This document shows positions 35,331 to 60,100 of a DNA stretch of 64,000 bases, in pieces (the stretch's first letter is position 1; each line of letters begins with the position of its first letter). Where the stretch lies: positions 9,188,742-9,252,741 of the forward strand of contig JAMKCF010000003.1 of assembly GCA_023634235.1 (NCBI GenBank). Reading direction: 5' to 3'. Made by a program: the position numbers and the translations under genes. The notes below the pieces were generated by a model that saw only the letters and a list, made by a program, of their open reading frames with translations, was not told the DNA's origin and ran no database searches. The DNA is from Pisaster brevispinus. Lineage: Eukaryota; Echinodermata; Asteroidea; Forcipulatida; Asteriidae.

Positions 35331-37751
35331 TAAACTTACCCAGTCTGTTTCCCTTGTGTTTTATTACTTGAATTTTGATAGGCGTTACAACATCCATTTT
35401 TCATAATACCCAAGGGTTTAAATTCAGTGTAAACTTTTACTTTGTCTTTCTGATTGGTAATACAATAATATTGCTACCCAATCAATAATCAATGAAGTAA
35501 TTTTGAAGGGTGTGAAAACATTGCATTGGATTTAACATTCACAAACAAATAAATTAATTAATTAATACCTGTATAAAATGTAGTATAAATAAAGGTAATT
35601 TGTTTTTAACTATTTAAGGGACGGAAGTGATCCGTAAAGAGCTTCAATGAAATTATTAAAAAAACATAAAGAAAGCCCATTAGAATTTATCAAACGAATT
35701 TAAGAAGGGAACAATTTCTAAGTTTTTGGACAAAATGTATGTTGTCATAGTTATCATGTGATGCATGTAAAAACCCATAAAATAAATGAACATTTTTCAA
35801 TATTTGTAAATTTGGCACTACAGTTAGCTATATTTACATCCACAGCTAATGCAACTTTCTTTCTTACTAGAAATACATTATACAAATGTAAATAGATTTG
35901 CTCACAATTATTCAACAATCCTTTGAACTCAATCTTGCAAAATTCATTAAAATTAATAGGTTCTTTTGGTTAGCTAATACTATTTTTAACAATTAAAATG
36001 TTTCCACTATTCGGCAAGAATATTAAATAACTATTGGTCACTTAAAGGTTTTTCTTCAAGAGACCCCAGACTTGATTTGGATATAGTGTCTTAAAAACCC
36101 AACAAGTTTTCAAAGGTTTAAATTCACCAAGCCATGACATGGGAAAGAAATTGACTTGTGTTACAAACTTAATATATTTCTTTTGGTTTCATGTAGTGGT
36201 TTCTTCCAGGAGCTTTTCCCAAACCTGATCTGGCAACTGATTCCGGCTCCAGCTTGGGCTGCACCATCTATTTTAGAGCAGTGTGCATTTTGCATGGTGT
36301 TCCAAGATATGGAACAGGAGTCAGATCAGAGCATTGAGCCAGAGTCAGAGCCTGGAGACGGTGCCTGGAATCACGGTTTAGGAAAAAGCCTTCAGAAGAA
36401 GTGGGGCTGTGAACAGAGCCAGTTGGTTTGTTCCTAACGTTTCGATTAGTGACCGAGTCTCCAGATGGTGACTAGCACACTCACTAGTCAACCATGAGAA
36501 CAGACCAATAGTTTTTGTTTTATGGAGCCACTATTTCTGAAGAGATAATTACTTTAAAGATTTATCCAGCATGCAAAACCTCAAATTCCACTTGTTAAAA
36601 CAAGCCAACCAAACAGATGTGTTTCTTTTTTAAAGGAATACCAAAGGTACATAAATCCAATCCAGCTTGCGGTTCTCAAAAGTTGAGAACATATTTGTAA
36701 GAAACATATACAAAATTTGCTCTCAGTGAGTAATTTTGCTACCTCAAAATGCTAAGTTCATGGTGAAATTAAGTGAACTGTTTGCAAACTATGCCGATAA
36801 TTATTTGCATAATACACAATGTCACAGCACGATTACAGCTTAAACTCCATTGCTGGTTGTGCAGTGTGTCCACTGCATTCACAGTCTTTAAATGTTGTAA
36901 ATAGCTCCCTTTCAACTGAATAAATACTGGAGAGTAGCTGGATCTTTTGAGGTAATTAAATGTTCTTCAGCAAGGTGTTGTGTACAAACTTTTCACATTT
37001 AACAAGGGTTTCTCTCTTAAGGTGTGAAATAGCGCCCTCATTTGTCAAGTGTTGGAAAGTGAATCTTCAAAGAGTTTGTTAAATCTCAATCATACATCAC
37101 AAAATAAACTTTGCATTTGATTGAAACTGCCCAGAAGCACAAAAAACCCTCAAAAAATATTAATTTCTATAAACTTTACATTATGACTAAATACCAACCA
37201 TATTTACCCCTATAATGTGGTTATGGCTTACAATACAAAATACTTATATATTTCCCCGATACGGAAAATATTTATACATCATCACTTTGCCAAGATACCA
37301 ACCGAGGCATCTGATTGTCATATTACCAGAAACAAAAAACACAGCTGTATAAATTTTGCCAATGATTATGTGACCATCAAACAATACCTCCGCAAAAGAC
37401 CCTCAGTCCAAAGTGTCTCGTGGTACGTGACTGATTTAACTTAAGTAAATATACTAGAAGAACAAAACTCTGTATATTATGTAGGTAAATAAAGTCACTA
37501 TATGTGGGTCCAAATAAATGCTTCTAGCTGTCAACTTTAGCCTCAATGAAAACACCCAAAACAAACTCTACTGCACAATGGGAAAGTCTCCACTGCGTAA
37601 TAAGCAATTCACATTGCACACAAAATAAAATATATTGCAATTTTGCCCTTTATATTTAAAAAACAACAACTTTTGTCTATAAGAATTCCTAAATTCCTTA
37701 TTTAATAATGGCACTTGTTTAAAATGAGGCAAAATCATGCTAAAAAACAAA

Positions 37752-37871
37752 GCTTTGGACACAGGTAGTAAGTTTGATGTTACATAGCAGTCTACAGCAC
37801 TGAACTAGTGAACTTTGGACACATGTAAGTTTGATGTTACATAGCAGTCTACAGCACTGAACTAGTGAACT
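37752..37871 (+). repeat. Tandem duplication of about 60 bp
   Basis: CTTTGGACACA...AAGTTTGATGTTACATAGC...GAACTAGTGAACT occurs twice, with a 3-base indel near the start of the second copy. Confidence 0.88.
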
Positions 37872-37884
37872 TAAGTTCTGATGG

Positions 37885-38076
37885 TTACACCCCTATGTTT
37901 CGACACCCCTATGTTCAACAATCTTAGCGTAATATCTTAATCCTAACCCTTACCCTTACCCTTACCCCAACCCTTACCTTTGCACTAACCCTAACCCTTA
38001 CCGTCACCCAGGCGAATAAATCACAGGGATTTTTGGAACAGAGGCTTGTCGGAACATAGGGGTATTGCAATGTAGA
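37885..38076. mobile_element. Foldback-like element with telomere-like interior
   Basis: ACACCCCTATGTTTCGACA on the left is mirrored by TGTCGGAACATAGGGGT-type sequence near 38049-38070. The interior (37935-38010) is a degenerate CCCTAA/CCCTTA tract. The arms are short and imperfect. Confidence 0.55.
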
Positions 38077-38094
38077 TCAGTCACCGTTCTGACG

Positions 38095-38310
38095 GCTAAA
38101 TCAGAAGAGTGTGGGTCCAAAACTTTTTTGTGGCACTTGTTTTCTTGGGCAAGACTCTTTAACTATTTATATATATATATATATATGCTTCTCATTACCT
38201 AGGAGTAAATGGTAGCTGGGAGGGCTGAGACTGTCGATGTGAATGATTAGCAACCGGTGTGCCAACTTTGCTGCCGATGCTGCATTCTCCCAAAGGGAGT
38301 TGAGGGTTTC
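38095..38310 (+). mobile_element. Leu/Ser-tRNA-like SINE, degenerate, with (TA)n
   Basis: AGAGTGTGGGTCCAAAACTT, TTGGGCAAGACTCTTTAACT, a (TA)n run at 38167-38186, then GCTTCTCATTACCTAGGAGT and a longer 3' part than other copies (CTGCCGATGCTGCATTCTCC). Confidence 0.6.
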
Positions 38311-38328
38311 AGGAATGCCCTATAAACA

Positions 38329-38522
38329 GGGCCCAATTTCATAGAGCTGCTTAAGCACAAAAATTTGCTAAAGCACAATAAAATTTTGCTTACCAGAATA
38401 AGGTTACCAGCCAAACTACCATGTCACGTGTACAATTTGTGATTGGTATCCTGCTCATTTCTGCTTAGCAGGAAATTGTTAAGCATTATTTTCTGCTTAA
38501 GCAGCTCTATGAAATTGGGCCC
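38329..38522. mobile_element. Foldback MITE-like element (GGGCCCAATTTCATAGAG ends)
   Basis: Both ends read GGGCCCAATTTCATAGAGCT inward (right end as complement), continuing GCTTAAGCA. The interior GCTTAGCA/GCTTACCA motifs are also inverted. No coding capacity. Degenerate relatives appear near 24960-25145, 44130-44310 and 46310-46565. Confidence 0.85.
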
Positions 38523-39676
38523 AGGGGTAGTAGTTAGGTGAGGCGCTTTATTACAATGTTTAGAAGCACCCAATTTATGGAATTGTTATAGCCAATATCT
38601 GAAAAAGGCTTGTAACTGTGATGAAATTCATACTATTTTACTGCAAACCAACCCACATGACAGACTTGGATTGCCAGGGAGATAGAACTTAAAGGGAAAG
38701 TATATCTCTGTGTTCAGATGAGTTTTTAATTCCCATACTTAAGAATACACACTGCAACAACTTGTGAAAGTCTCTAATCAAATTGGGTCTCGTTGTAGTA
38801 AAAACGCCAACAAACAATGTTTTTAGTTTGTCTGGAATTTTTTTTATGTGCATATCGGGCTTATTTCAAGTATGGCAATCGAAATAAGCAACCATAATTT
38901 GTGGTGTATTCATCAATCGTAATCTTTCATGCACACAGTTTCATCAGTGACGAATCCAGGTGTGTAAAGAGGGGGGCATGTGCATGCCCCCCAAAAAGAC
39001 ATTCTTTTACTAAAAAATTATCAGATGATAGTTATAATTTTGAAATACTTAAAAAAAAGATAAAATTTCACTTAAACTACCTTCAAATAGCTTAAAAGGA
39101 TCTCCACTGACAGCCCCATTTCAATATTAGTTAACAAAAAACTTTTGAATACAGTTTGCTGGGTTTTTTCAAAAGTGATTTTCTAACGTAATATAAAGGT
39201 TGCCAGTTGGTTTTCACTGCACACTTCTTAATGCACACTTCTAAGAATGGAGGTTGGAACTAGATGTTTTACAAAAGGTTTAACAGACAACAAAATGTAC
39301 CTAGGCCTGATGTATGTGCAGCCTAACATTTGTGTTCAACTGAGAATAATGGCAGTGAGGGGTTGAAAGAGCGCCCTCGATGATGTAAATACCTTTTACA
39401 AAGTGGACGGTCAGTCAATGGCAGACAAGTGGCAAGTCACTATAATGCCGTCACACGAAGCCAGTCAAAGTTTTCAATCTGAAAATGAAACAAGATACAG
39501 GGATGGTACAATTGTGTATTTTGTTCACACAATATATTCATTTAGATTCCCCAGCACAGATTGCAATATCCTGGGTCTTTCCATGTCATTAAGAAGGGGT
39601 TCAAATCCCACCTGTAGATGTTGTCATCACAGAGCTTAGAATGCACAAATGTAAAGCGTCACTCCACCATTATCCC

Positions 39677-39682
39677 TTTAAT
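39677..39682 (-). promoter_or_regulatory. Possible ATTAAA polyadenylation signal
   Basis: ATTAAA on the minus strand, about 145 nt after the kinase stop codon. It is the commonest variant of AATAAA, but such hexamers are frequent in AT-rich DNA. Confidence 0.25.
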
Positions 39683-39823
39683 AAAAGGTGCAACGTTTCC
39701 CTTCTTTGCCGACCAGTGGTTTTTTTACGTGTGTCCACAAATGTTGCTCGCATATTTCATTGGACGGGATAATTACCCAAGATAAGCATTTCTAGCTGTG
39801 CAAGTTACATGCCTACTTGAGCA

Positions 39824-53452
<13,629 letters not shown>

Positions 53453-53869
53453 CTGGGGGGGGGGGGGGTAAAAAGAGGTAAGAAGGCAAAAGAAATAATG
53501 ACATTAATCCAAACCATCCCAACTCATCAAAATCTAATTGCAGGTTTTGTTTGATTTAAGCTTGACTGACGACTGGACTGGTGAATTGATTAGGCTTTAC
53601 ATGGGATCAAGCATACCACCTTAGTCAGAGTCCAACAGTTTTCACTGAAAGTTGTGAGGTGGGCAGCATCATGTTGAAATGGGCAGGGAAGCACTGATCC
53701 TAAACCTTTTTAAAATCTGCCCGATAATACCTGAATGTGCACCCTTGGTAAAACCATAGTTACTGTTGAAGTTTGTGGGCAAAATCAGATATTTTTTTAT
53801 TGTGTCTTCACACTGGCAAAAATCAAAAGGTCATTTCCAAGGCTAACCCTAACCCCCATTAGGGTCTCT

Positions 53870-54350
53870 CTACATACATGTGTACCCAGCCAAATACAGT
53901 AGAATGCAACACAGTTGAAATGAGAACCATGCCAAATGCAACAAAAGCAACAAGGGATATTGTTGCAATGTGCAGGCATGCTGTTTGTGAAAGGACTGAG
54001 CAAGGGTGTTTGCCCTGCTAAATGCAACAGTATGCACATAAGTGTAGTGGTGACTTGTAACTGTTATTTAAATGTTTAACTGTTATTATACAGTCTTTTG
54101 AATATGATTTGAATTATGATTCTTACCTAATATTACATCATATTTTTCAATACTTTTCCCATAAAAAAATATTTTGAAATACCTGTTATAAGTTTTCCAG
54201 AAGCACCCAAACCTATATGAAGTCACTTCACTGCTAAATGCAACAAATTCAGTCAAAGAATGACATCTGAGTTGACTGCCAAATGCAACAGATTACAACA
54301 ACTATCACCATTTGGTGCATATTGTTGCATTTAGCATGGTTAGGGTTAAT
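53870..54350. repeat. CCAAATGCAACA-rich repeat block, flanked by CCCTAA/TTAGGG
   Basis: The motif (G)C(C/T)AAATGCAACA occurs about six times in plus orientation and twice as complement. The block starts with CTAACCCTAACCCC (53841) and ends with GGTTAGGGTT (54338), hinting at an inverted whole. Nature unknown. Confidence 0.6.
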
Positions 54351-54512
54351 GCAGGCCTGGAATTTCATCTTTAAGAGGGCAAGGCCATGTCACTTTGCAA
54401 AGGGCACTTCCATTGGATGTCTTTGGGAAACTATTAAGGGTCACCAAGGCCAAGACCAGGGCAAAAGAGGCCAGGGCTTTTGTGGCTTCCATGTAAGTCC
54501 AGGCCTGAAATG
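54350..54512 (+). repeat. Dispersed repeat, GGCACCAAGGCA family, with CAGGCCTG ends
   Basis: It starts CAGGCCTGGAATTTCATC and ends GTCCAGGCCTGAAATGAC, so the ends are partly inverted, which may mark the true element limits. The interior holds GCAAAGGGCACTTCCATTGG and GGGTCACCAAGGCCAAG. Confidence 0.65.
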
Positions 54513-55171
54513 ACGCTACGCTGATCACAGAATCTTGCTCTCTGAATGACCTAACTATTGGTAACATTCGTTAAGGGTACAGTATGTATAAACAAAATCT
54601 CAATAGAAAGCCCAGAAAGTATTTTAAGAACCAGATTTATGGTATTCAATGTCATAATGGAGTCACCCTGGAATGGCCCATCTATGAAAAATACAACTCA
54701 ATATTGCTACCCCATGTCTGCGGTTACTGCCAAGTCGATTGCCCATGACGTCAATGAAGAACAGCAGTTTGGTGGGAGCTATTCTGGCCGTACATCACGC
54801 CTATAGACAAAAAAAAGATGGGGGAAAACAATGGGTTTTTGGTTGAGAAAATTTATACACAAACGTCCATTCCCCAGGGTGTGCCCCCCCCCTCCCTTTT
54901 CTTTAATGGTACAAATTGAGGAAATCTGGTCACTAGTCTGACAGAAATGGATGGAAATGGCCGAAATTGCATGCAGAGAATGTTCCATATGAGGGTCAGC
55001 AGGAGGATCAGAAGTTACAATTGTGTGTGACGCAATGGCTTACCAACAGGACTAACTTCACATAGCATATGGGTGTCGGACTCGGACAAAAGGGGACTTG
55101 GACTCGATGGGAAGGACCCGGACAACAGGGACTCAGACAGCAGGGATTCAACTACAGCTTTGGTACACATA

Positions 55172-55371
55172 TAGTCTTGGTGCAAGACGTCCCTGTTCTG
55201 TATATCCACGATTGCCGCCAATAGAGGACGCTATCTCTCCACGAACCCGCTATCACCCACGAACCACTATCACAGGAAGGGTGATACATGTAGCAGGTTC
55301 GTGGAGTGATAGTGCCCTCTATTGGCGGCAATCGAGGAACTACAGAACAGGGACGTCTTGCACCAAGACTA
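55172..55371. mobile_element. Foldback MITE with TA-flanked ends
   Basis: Terminal arms GTCTTGGTGCAAGACGTCCC, then CTGTTCTGTA, GATTGCCGCCAATAGAGG and CTCCACGAACC, are mirrored on the right end. TA flanks both termini, consistent with a TA target duplication (Tc1/mariner-like mobilisation is an inference). The inverted structure makes both strands encode similar spurious peptides. Confidence 0.85.
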
Positions 55372-55586
55372 GTACACATAGTACACATAGTACAGTAGTG
55401 TTTATAACTATCAATTAATTGATCACATTGTTTTTGTCAGTTTTTTCGCTTAGCCCTTGCCTTGGTAGGACATCAGTCTCTGTTTCACTACACTAATTGT
55501 AAGTGTGTGGCTTCCGATGTCCCATCTATGCACTTGCCTGCAACTGGCATAATTACTCAGAAGAAAAAAAACATGTTTCTACCAAC

Positions 55587-55680
55587 CTTGATGATTTTAT
55601 AAGGGTGTGGCTGGCAGATTTTGTCATACCGGATTAGAGGCTGATTCTTGTCAAAAACTGCCAGCGTATAGGGATATGAT
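55587..55680 (-). CDS. Candidate upstream exon of the kinase gene (weak)
   Basis: One base plus 31 codons reading SYPYTLAVFDKNQPLIRYDK then ICQPHPYKIIK, with coding-like codon use. It ends at AAG|GTTGGT in phase 0, which matches the phase needed before 53452. It begins after a weak AG (catcgag) in a phase matching the candidate start exon at 56969-56932. The splice signals are poor and no family is recognised, so this is an inference from phase and composition only. Confidence 0.27.
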
Positions 55681-56931
55681 CTCGATGATGATTTAGATGT
55701 AACAACTTTTATTACTAACACTTGTAACATCATACATTTAACATTCCGTCCTTTCATGCATGATGAAAAAGGCAACTTTATGGATCAAAGCATAGATTGC
55801 ACACGGACAAAATGTGCGCAATCTGTAGATTGGGCAAAATCGGTACAATGTGCAGATTGTTCAAACCTGTAGAATGCGTTCAACATCCACATCCCATAAT
55901 GCATCAGAGAGGCACTGTCCTGTTTGACCCCATACAGAGGAATTGTAAATTTACAGAACTATGCATAATTTTGGTCCAACAAAAATTGATTTGGAACGCA
56001 GAAGATGGTCATGCGTTCAATTAAATTCCCGATCATCCTCTTTGACAGCAGGTCGAGATTTTCCAGCTATTTTTTAATTCCTTTTTGTTTATCCTCCATT
56101 TGGGCAATTTGTGGAAGCGGATGTTTGGAAAAAACATGGCGAATCGCTGAGACACATTGACAATTGTTAAATCTTGGTAGGGCACATAGTAGGCTACGAC
56201 CGTCAAAGTCAAAACTTCATAAAGAAGAGTACAGGGCCCAGCACTCGGCAGTGTTCTCTCATAAGTGGTCAGCTGGCCAAATACCAGTTAAACAACTCAG
56301 CTTAGCGCCAGTCAAACTTCACTCCAAGTCATGTAATTGTAAGTGTGGTCCAGCTGGCTAGTTCGGTGTTGAAAAGCATCCCTATTCTTGATGGGCTAGT
56401 GACTTGGTGTAGCCATAGCAGCGAAATGACAAGCCCGGCTGGCTACGAGAGGCTAGTCACTAAAATTTAAAAAAATGTTTGTTAAGGGCAAACCCTGCAA
56501 TCTAACTAGGTCCACTACTCACTAGAAATAGGAGCAAACATGTCTTCCTCCATAGAAATACTGGTAATTTATTTATGTTGGTAATTTAATCAGTTAATAC
56601 GTTACTAAAATTGACCGTCCCTAGAGTATTATTATTAACGTATTTATTAAACTCTCGCTCTCACTCTCAAGTGTTTTTGTTTTATGTCGATAGAGGGCGT
56701 CTGAGTCATTTTTCAGAGACGATTGATGATGATAATAAAGACACACAACACTAGAATGGCAGTAAGCAGTAACAACCACAGCCCCTAGAAACAAATCCCA
56801 CAGAGATCCCCCATTTTGAGGTTATCACGGGCAAGAATCTAGCTGCACCTGCGACTTTTATATCAGCCTTCTACTTAATGAAGAATAGATACTCACTGTT
56901 TGTGTCGTTTCTGTTTATTTAGGTAAAAAAC

Positions 56932-56969
56932 CTTGACCCGCCGAGCGGACTCGCGCGTCTGCCATCCAT
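56932..56969 (-). CDS. Candidate start exon of the kinase gene (weak)
   Basis: ATG at 56969-56967 in a good initiation context (aaaaATGG) opens MDGRRASPLGGS in an unusually CpG-rich stretch. It can end at AAG|GTTTTT in phase 2. The phase fits the candidate exon at 55680-55587. The donor is non-ideal; without splicing the frame stops four codons later. Confidence 0.22.
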
Positions 56970-57199
56970 TTTTATTTTATGCCCGCACTCATATTAAACT
57001 TGTACGCAAGTCGTTGGCGTTGTTGCAAAGCGTGCGCACAAACTTGTGTAAGTCCGTTGCGTGTTATTGCCAATCTTCGAAAACCCGCGGCGACTTTTCG
57101 GTTGTATGAAGTAAAAAAAAAGTTGTCCTTTTCAATAAGAGAACAAAACTTATTGGGTCTTGCAAAGGAGCCCCACAGCATTTAATTTAAATTTCAGAA

Positions 57200-60100
57200 T
57201 TGTCAACAACTCTGACAAAACTTATTTTCTTTTATATCGCACGCTCGGGAAGTTTTTTGTTTTTACCTTTCGGACCAAAATTGGACCGTTGCAACCTAGG
57301 TGCCTAAATCGTTATCCTTTGTTTTCTTAGAAAAGTTAATTAATTATCTTTTAAAAACCTTTTTAATGAATTTTTCAGAGATTTGTTTTACGAATTTAGT
57401 TTGACATTTTAGATGATAGTAATTTATGAATTTGTTCTTCCAAATACCTTCCGATGTGTAGTGCATGACCAAATTCATTGATCTCCAATCACTACAACAG
57501 AGATCAACGACCAGAGTAAACTGACAGCATCATCGTATTAGACTTGGTTGCAGGGCCGAAACTAGGGTAACATTTTAGGGGCACAATTGGGTGCACCATT
57601 CGTTTTTCTATAGCGGGTACTTTTGGCAAATTAAAACTGTATTTTCTAAACCAGACCCTTTAGTTGTCAGTGCTCTTGTGAAGACATTTTGCTGTTTGGT
57701 ATAAAATAATCTGCCGTGGAGATAAAAACAAATTAATTTAATTGTCTGCGAGAATCTATAAAATAAATAAATAAATAAACCACTAAAATGACTATACTTT
57801 CAAATGCCGATCATAAAGTATTACTTTCTGTGAGGGCAGATTCAAAATGGGGGTGTGGCACGCGGGGGGGGGGGGGGGTGCTGGACATCAATAATTGCGG
57901 ATGGGGGCATTAACAGAGAGTTCACGGTTGTTTTTACAATACCCTACAGGCATCCAGAGCAATTTGTTATCTCAAAGCAATTTACATCTCAAATTTCAGT
58001 GCGAATCATTCTCATTCATTCATCCTGAAAATTGGTTCCTTTAAAATGCCACATTAATTTTTACCCAGAAATGTCTAATTTTTACGCCCAACAGCGGTTG
58101 TTGGCTGATGCAGTTTTTTATTTCCGTTTGGCCAACATGCTGGGCTAATTGAGGCGATGTACTCGTGCGTGCAGCAGACACGTATCTACAGTAGGTCTGC
58201 AGCCGACCGACGCAGCACTTTTGCGGGGAATTTGCTCTCTGGTGATTTCTACAGCGTTATAGGCCTAATAGTTTCAGACTAGCTCAGTCAGTATTGACCC
58301 ATCCCCTACGCTGTATGTCACACGCAGCCGGCCACGACTCTCGGCAATTACTGTATAACAACCGTGAAATCTCTGCTAATGCACTGCTAATGCAGTGATA
58401 AGTTAACAAGAACCAATGATATTCAAAAAAAGAAGAAGGAAAATAAAGGAAACCTATTACTGAAAAACTGAGATTTTGCTGATAAAATGATTTTATCAGG
58501 AAACAATAGTTATAGAAGGAAATTGTTTTAACATTGTATTCGAGCGGGGATTTTGTTTTTCCTGTTGTAGCACCCCTCCCTTTTAAGTGTTTTATTTTTT
58601 ACAGTAATGAGGGAGATATTAATAAATATAGGTCAAAGAAGCCAGTTCGAATTTTATCCAAGCCCACCACCTTTTATAGAGGTCTATGTATGATTTTTAG
58701 CAATTGAAAAGAAGGCAAGCAAGTCTTTAATAGTTATTTGTTTTGTTTAATTAAGAGCAATACTTTGAATATATATAATATTTGATATGATTTGAATATG
58801 ATTATATTTTAATCTCGATGTAAAATTTCATTTAAAACGAAAACTTTATGTTTCATTATACGAGGCTGTTTTCCTAACAAAACATTGTCTTTATATTGAG
58901 CACTATGTGTACACAGTGGGCTTTGGACTATAAAAAGGAGAACAATCTAACGACAAAAGTTCGATTTAAAGGTAATTTTCAAAGCTTTTTTATCGAGTAA
59001 TAATGCCTTTTCACTGATAAATATTATAATTATGTTACTTAAAATATTATAGAGAAACGCCTAATTTCAGCAGCATCTGTGTTGAGACGTATTGCGAATG
59101 ACTGCTTTTGAGAGGAAATTAATCGAGGAATTTAATTTCACAAGTACTTCAAACCTTGCTTCATTATGTGCGACCCATCAATGCTTCTGTTCCACCATAA
59201 AGCACTTATTATTACCAACAGACTATTAAGTTTCGAGTGGAATCCCTACGCAGTGGCGCCGGAAGTTACGACGACCGTATTATTCAGTAATGGAATTTTG
59301 CACAATGGGAAACAGTTCGGTGCCTCCCAGTGGCCAAGTTGGAGTTCCGGGACTTCACAATGGTTATAAGATTATTTGAGATGAACCGCATTCATGTGAC
59401 ACCAGACTAGTTGGAGACATAAACAATGATACGTTATGTGTGTGGATACGGTAGGCACACATACACTTTGCTTTATATTTGTTATATAAATACAGATTAT
59501 TTGATCTTCTTGGCAATTTTATACAAGTTATTGAAGTTTGATTAAGGGAAGAACCTCGGAATCGAGCACTCCTCTTGTTATAACTTAATGAAATTCGAAC
59601 TTTCGAGTGGCTATACAAATCAGTCCAGAGGTCTTGTAAGCAAAATAAACCAATATAGGCCTATACAGATGGCAAAAAAATAATCTTTTGGAGGAAAAGG
59701 CAGTTGTTCTGAAAACAACCTTGGGTTGAAATAGTTTTGGGTCTCTGATGGAATGTTGACTCAGTTTGTCGACAGGAGATTGCTGCTGATGATGCAGCTT
59801 TGGATAGAGTAATGATGTAATAGCACTGCATTTCAAATAGCACTTCATTCTTTCGAATGAAGGTCACGTTGGCCTATTGCGGCAGTGTTGTAGTGGAGCC
59901 TACTTGTACTGGATTGAAGTCGTAACTTGTATACTTATCGGTTTAGCAAAGTAGTTTTAAGCTCCCCTCTCCCCGAAGTCACGTATAGGTCTCGAAGTTT
60001 AGGTTATGAAGTGGCAGCACTTGAAAGAGAAACACAACCACATGAAAGATAAATACTTCTAGCACCACGTTAAAGAGAAACACTACCACTGTGAAAGAGA

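Larger units (their letters stand above)
33846..39823. other. Intergenic region between kinase 3' end and the minisatellite
   Basis: No gene is supported. It holds the head-to-head SINE pair, duplicated DNA at 37752, foldback elements at 37885 and 38329, and a SINE remnant. A plus-strand frame at 36156-36437 with an acidic ESDQSIEPESEPGD stretch is the only coding-looking piece; it has no recognised family and no partner exon. Confidence 0.6.

Noticed and set aside
55037..55170. Minus-strand MCTKAVVESLLSESLLSG... peptide ending at a strong donor (GTTG|GTAAGC)
   Set aside because: Its phase (1) does not fit the phase-0 acceptor at 53452, the peptide is a Ser/Leu/Glu near-repeat, and it abuts the MITE. 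It could only be used with another exon between.
55098..55418. Two overlapping opposite-strand frames with near-identical peptides (GARRPCSV...LPPIE)
   Set aside because: They are explained entirely by the inverted arms of the MITE at 55172-55371.
56972..57185. Overlapping frames on both strands near the candidate kinase promoter
   Set aside because: Neither peptide has a recognisable feature; the frames mirror each other in a CpG-richer stretch.
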